Source: Gammaproteobacteria bacterium | Lineage (GTDB): Bacteria > Pseudomonadota > Gammaproteobacteria > Pseudomonadales > Azotimanducaceae | Direction: 5' to 3' | Length of the DNA stretch: 6,941 bases | Assembly: GCA_002727775.1 (NCBI GenBank) | Contig: PBUF01000078.1 | Location: 20,045 to 26,985 of the forward strand | Shown here: in pieces, positions 5,167 to 6,941 of the stretch | How positions within the stretch are numbered: the first letter of the stretch is position 1 | Layout of the letters: the number at the start of each line of letters is the position of its first letter | Program-made: the position numbers and the translations under genes | Notes under the pieces: model-generated | Database searches by the model: none | What the model saw: only the letters and a program-made list of their open reading frames with translations | Told to the model about the DNA's origin: nothing

Positions 5167-5885
5167 AGCCGAGTCCAAGCCTCTGCGAGCCCCTGAATGA
5201 ATGCAGCCTTGCACGTGTTGAAGAGAGGACCGGCTGAACCGGTACCCACTGCTTGACCGTCAATCTCACTTAACCAAGCAACACCGACCCCGGTCCCAAC
5301 AACGATGATTTCCGCCGCTCTTCCGATTAGATTTTCAGTCAGTCGTGCGGTTCGAAACGGGATGCCAGCTTCCTCAATTGCTGCTTTCAATACATCAACT
5401 GTGACTGATTTGACACCGCCGCCCTCAGCAGCAGGTGCCAATGCAACACCGTCGACATCAAGCAGGATAGGTGTGCAGCGATCACCATCTACCACCACCC
5501 CATCATGGACCAATAGGCCAATGTCTGCGCCCTTGTCGATGGATTGCTTGCGTGCGTCGTGATAGCCGTCCCATTCTCCGTGTTTTGTTCCTTGAATCTG
5601 TTCTGGAAAACGTGGGGCTTCTTGGGATGCTGCAGTCAGAGGCGATGGGCCGTACTGGCTGTGGCGCAATGTGACCGAAATGTCGCCATCCTGTCCCAAT
5701 TGAATTCTGCAAAGGTTGCCTTCCCCTTGGATTGGAGTGGCGTGGAGCTGTTGGATGAAATCTACCGGCCATGCAATGCCTAATCGTTCTGCATGATCCT
5801 GTAGACGAATGAGATGTTCAGGCAACCATGCGACGTGGCCTTCTTGCCAACGCAATGTCGTGAATACCGACAAGCCTTCACCCAT
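5160..5885 (-). CDS. pabC: PLP fold-type IV enzyme, probable 4-amino-4-deoxychorismate lyase
   Basis: The 241-residue product belongs to the class IV aminotransferase / ADC lyase family. It opens with GEGLSVFTTLR and WLPEHLIRLQDHAERLGI, the typical N-terminal pattern of the family (GEGxFETxR, HLxRL, LGI). The PLP-binding lysine is most likely Lys101 in QGTKHGEWDGY. The following segment, KGADIGLLVHDGVVVDGDR, matches the usual GADEALLLDxxGxVxEG, with Asp in place of the common Glu. A C-terminal region, EIIVVGTGVGVAWLSEIDG, matches the family's late glycine-rich motif. As PabC it would release pyruvate from aminodeoxychorismate to give p-aminobenzoate. That role rests mainly on its position directly before pabBA, because branched-chain and D-amino acid aminotransferases share the fold. 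The ATG at 5885 is preferred over the GTG at 5894 because GGGGGTGA lies 5 nt before it, the same spacing as for pabBA. Confidence 0.85.
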   Translation of the reverse strand: MGEGLSVFTTLRWQEGHVAWLPEHLIRLQDHAERLGIAWPVDFIQQLHATPIQGEGNLCRIQLGQDGDISVTLRHSQYGPSPLTAASQEAPRFPEQIQGTKHGEWDGYHDARKQSIDKGADIGLLVHDGVVVDGDRCTPILLDVDGVALAPAAEGGGVKSVTVDVLKAAIEEAGIPFRTARLTENLIGRAAEIIVVGTGVGVAWLSEIDGQAVGTGSAGPLFNTCKAAFIQGLAEAWTRLG

Positions 5886-5890
5886 GTGCC

Positions 5891-5898
5891 TCACCCCC
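5891..5898 (-). promoter_or_regulatory. Ribosome binding site of pabC
   Basis: GGGGGTGA on the minus strand ends 5 nt before the ATG at 5885. It contains the alternative GTG start (5894), which would leave that start without its own signal. Confidence 0.7.
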
Positions 5899-5933
5899 GG
5901 ATGGGCTATTGCGCTTCAAACAACGCCTAACGC

Positions 5934-6941
5934 TCACAGAAGGTCGTCGAGGTTGAATGGATCATCCGACTTCGTGTTCATTGGCGCATCGAGGAGGTCT
6001 CCGGCTAAGGATTCCAAATCGTCCATGGGTACGTTGTTTTGAGGAGCTGGTGCAGGCATGCTCGTACTTCGAATTGAGTCGGCTGCAGGCATCAGTGTCT
6101 CACCAAAGTCGACCTCGGGTGCCATCGGTGTAGCATAAGAATCGTCACTCCAATCCTCATTCTGCAACTCCCAGTTGGGTGTGGCATAATCAAGTGGATT
6201 GTAGTTGGATTTACGCATGCGTCCGATGATTACCATCGATAGCAAGAGAATCATTGCAGTGAGGAGTGCAATCAGTGCCACTTCCATAGCGCTGAGGTTA
6301 TCCCACCACTCGCCTGAGCCTTCCTCATCAATCTCGACCTCGGTATTGTCATTGCCTGGTGTCCAATCTTCAACCACAACCGGAACCACTCCGAATCGGG
6401 TAACCTCACCGTCATAGGCGACCACTGACACATACCATGTACCGTTGAGATCAAATGCAGCGGGATTGTTTCTATCTTCGGCGGGCAAGGGCATTGGAGA
6501 GACCGTTGAACGTGTTCCCTGAACCATATCAAATTCATAGAATGCCTGACGTACATCTTCGTAGAATTCGGGGTTCAAGTGGACGATGTAACCAACCACT
6601 TTTGGATCATTTGATTGGGTCCATTCTACTGTGATTTCATCGCGGTCTTCATTCCAACTTGCGCTGATCCCTGATATTTCAGGAAGGTGCAATCCCGGAT
6701 CTGTTTGACTGTCATCAATTGGAGTAGCTGTTGCGACATTGAGTTCAGAAGTCCATGCGTTCCCTGAACTGTCTATCGGAACGACTGCAACCCAAATCAT
6801 GGTTCCTGGCTGGATGTTCTGACCGTTGGATAAACGGGTCAATACAATGTCTTGGATTGAACCTTCAGAGACATCTGCTTGGCGCCCACCACCTGGCCGA
6901 CCATCAGAATTTGGTCCACCAGGCTGGAATGGAGTGGAGCC
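5934..6941 (-). CDS. C-terminal part of a type I membrane protein with Fn3-like domains and an acidic cytoplasmic tail
   Basis: The reverse strand is open from the window edge to a TGA at 5936, giving 335 residues; the start lies beyond the window. The TTG at 6842 is internal, since the 33 upstream codons are also open and read as protein. The first part holds a Gly/Pro-rich loop (GRPGGGRQ) and the end of a beta-rich domain (GTMIWVAVVPIDSSGN). It is followed by a second Fn3-like domain (ISASWNEDRDEITVEWTQS, VVGYIVHLN, GTWYVSVVAYDG). An acidic stalk leads to one transmembrane helix (about fragment residues 219-241, 6219-6290), then GRMRKSN, so the C-terminus faces the cytoplasm. The tail of about 90 residues is acidic and Pro/Ala-rich and ends in two similar Leu-Asp motifs, DDLESLAGDLLD and DDPFNLDDLL. 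It is probably a cell-surface protein; the ligand and partner are unknown. It ends 48 nt before pabC. Confidence 0.82.
   Translation of the reverse strand, partial: GSTPFQPGGPNSDGRPGGGRQADVSEGSIQDIVLTRLSNGQNIQPGTMIWVAVVPIDSSGNAWTSELNVATATPIDDSQTDPGLHLPEISGISASWNEDRDEITVEWTQSNDPKVVGYIVHLNPEFYEDVRQAFYEFDMVQGTRSTVSPMPLPAEDRNNPAAFDLNGTWYVSVVAYDGEVTRFGVVPVVVEDWTPGNDNTEVEIDEEGSGEWWDNLSAMEVALIALLTAMILLLSMVIIGRMRKSNYNPLDYATPNWELQNEDWSDDSYATPMAPEVDFGETLMPAADSIRSTSMPAPAPQNNVPMDDLESLAGDLLDAPMNTKSDDPFNLDDLL

Noticed and set aside
5155..5214. Upstream start for pabBA adding 20 residues
   Set aside because: It would overlap pabC by 55 nt, and the extra residues have no family match, whereas the ATG at 5154 has GGGGTGA at ideal spacing.
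5886..5894. GTG start for pabC, three codons upstream
   Set aside because: The GTG is part of the GGGGGTGA ribosome site that serves the ATG at 5885, and the family's GEGL motif begins right after that ATG.
6840..6842. TTG at 6842 as the true start of the Fn3-like protein
   Set aside because: The frame stays open to the window edge, the upstream residues continue the extracellular domain, and there is no signal peptide after the TTG although the protein must cross the membrane.

Overview
The window reads as a piece of an archaeal chromosome, most likely a planktonic marine Group II (Poseidoniales-type) euryarchaeon. That placement is an inference: translation signals of the archaeal GGTGA type sit 4-5 nt before starts, there is a TATA-like box, and secreted acidic proteins with DxDxDG calcium repeats and a type I membrane protein with Fn3-like domains lie beside ordinary metabolic genes. 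No rRNA or other marker is present to prove it. All genes that I can support lie on the minus strand, so transcription runs from high to low coordinates.

Reading in the direction of transcription: (1) 6941-5934 is the C-terminal part of a cell-surface protein with Fn3-like domains, one transmembrane helix and an acidic cytoplasmic tail ending DDLL. (2) 5885-5160 is a PLP fold-type IV enzyme, probably 4-amino-4-deoxychorismate lyase (pabC). (3) 5154-2917 is a fused aminodeoxychorismate synthase with the PabB domain first and the PabA glutaminase second. (4) 2874-2512 is a small zinc-ribbon protein with two membrane helices and no known function. Genes 2 and 3 are 5 nt apart and should be translationally coupled. 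Together they carry out chorismate + glutamine -> 4-amino-4-deoxychorismate -> p-aminobenzoate, the aromatic part of folate. Gene 4 follows after 42 nt and may be co-transcribed.

(5) A 342-bp intergenic stretch (2170-2511) holds several inverted repeats, including two related 19-bp palindromes (AGRGAAC-N5-GTTCYCT), one of them next to the start of the following gene. (6) 2169-460 encodes a secreted, very acidic protein. After a signal peptide it has a small cluster of thrombospondin type 3-like calcium repeats, a 72-residue Gln-Gly dipeptide tract, a roughly 129-residue QQG/Gln-rich tract, and a C-terminal domain built from 35-36-residue super-repeats, each containing two calcium loops. (7) The next intergenic stretch (243-459) holds a strong GC-rich hairpin with a T-rich tail, an inverted-repeat cluster and a TATA-like box. 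(8) 242-1 is the N-terminal part of an unrecognised membrane or secreted protein that runs off the window.

The pab genes are standard metabolism in an uncommon fusion order. The most unusual content is the repeat-built calcium-binding surface protein and the palindrome-rich DNA in front of it. I see no CRISPR array, insertion sequence, tRNA or rRNA, and nothing that proves a new defence or mobile system.
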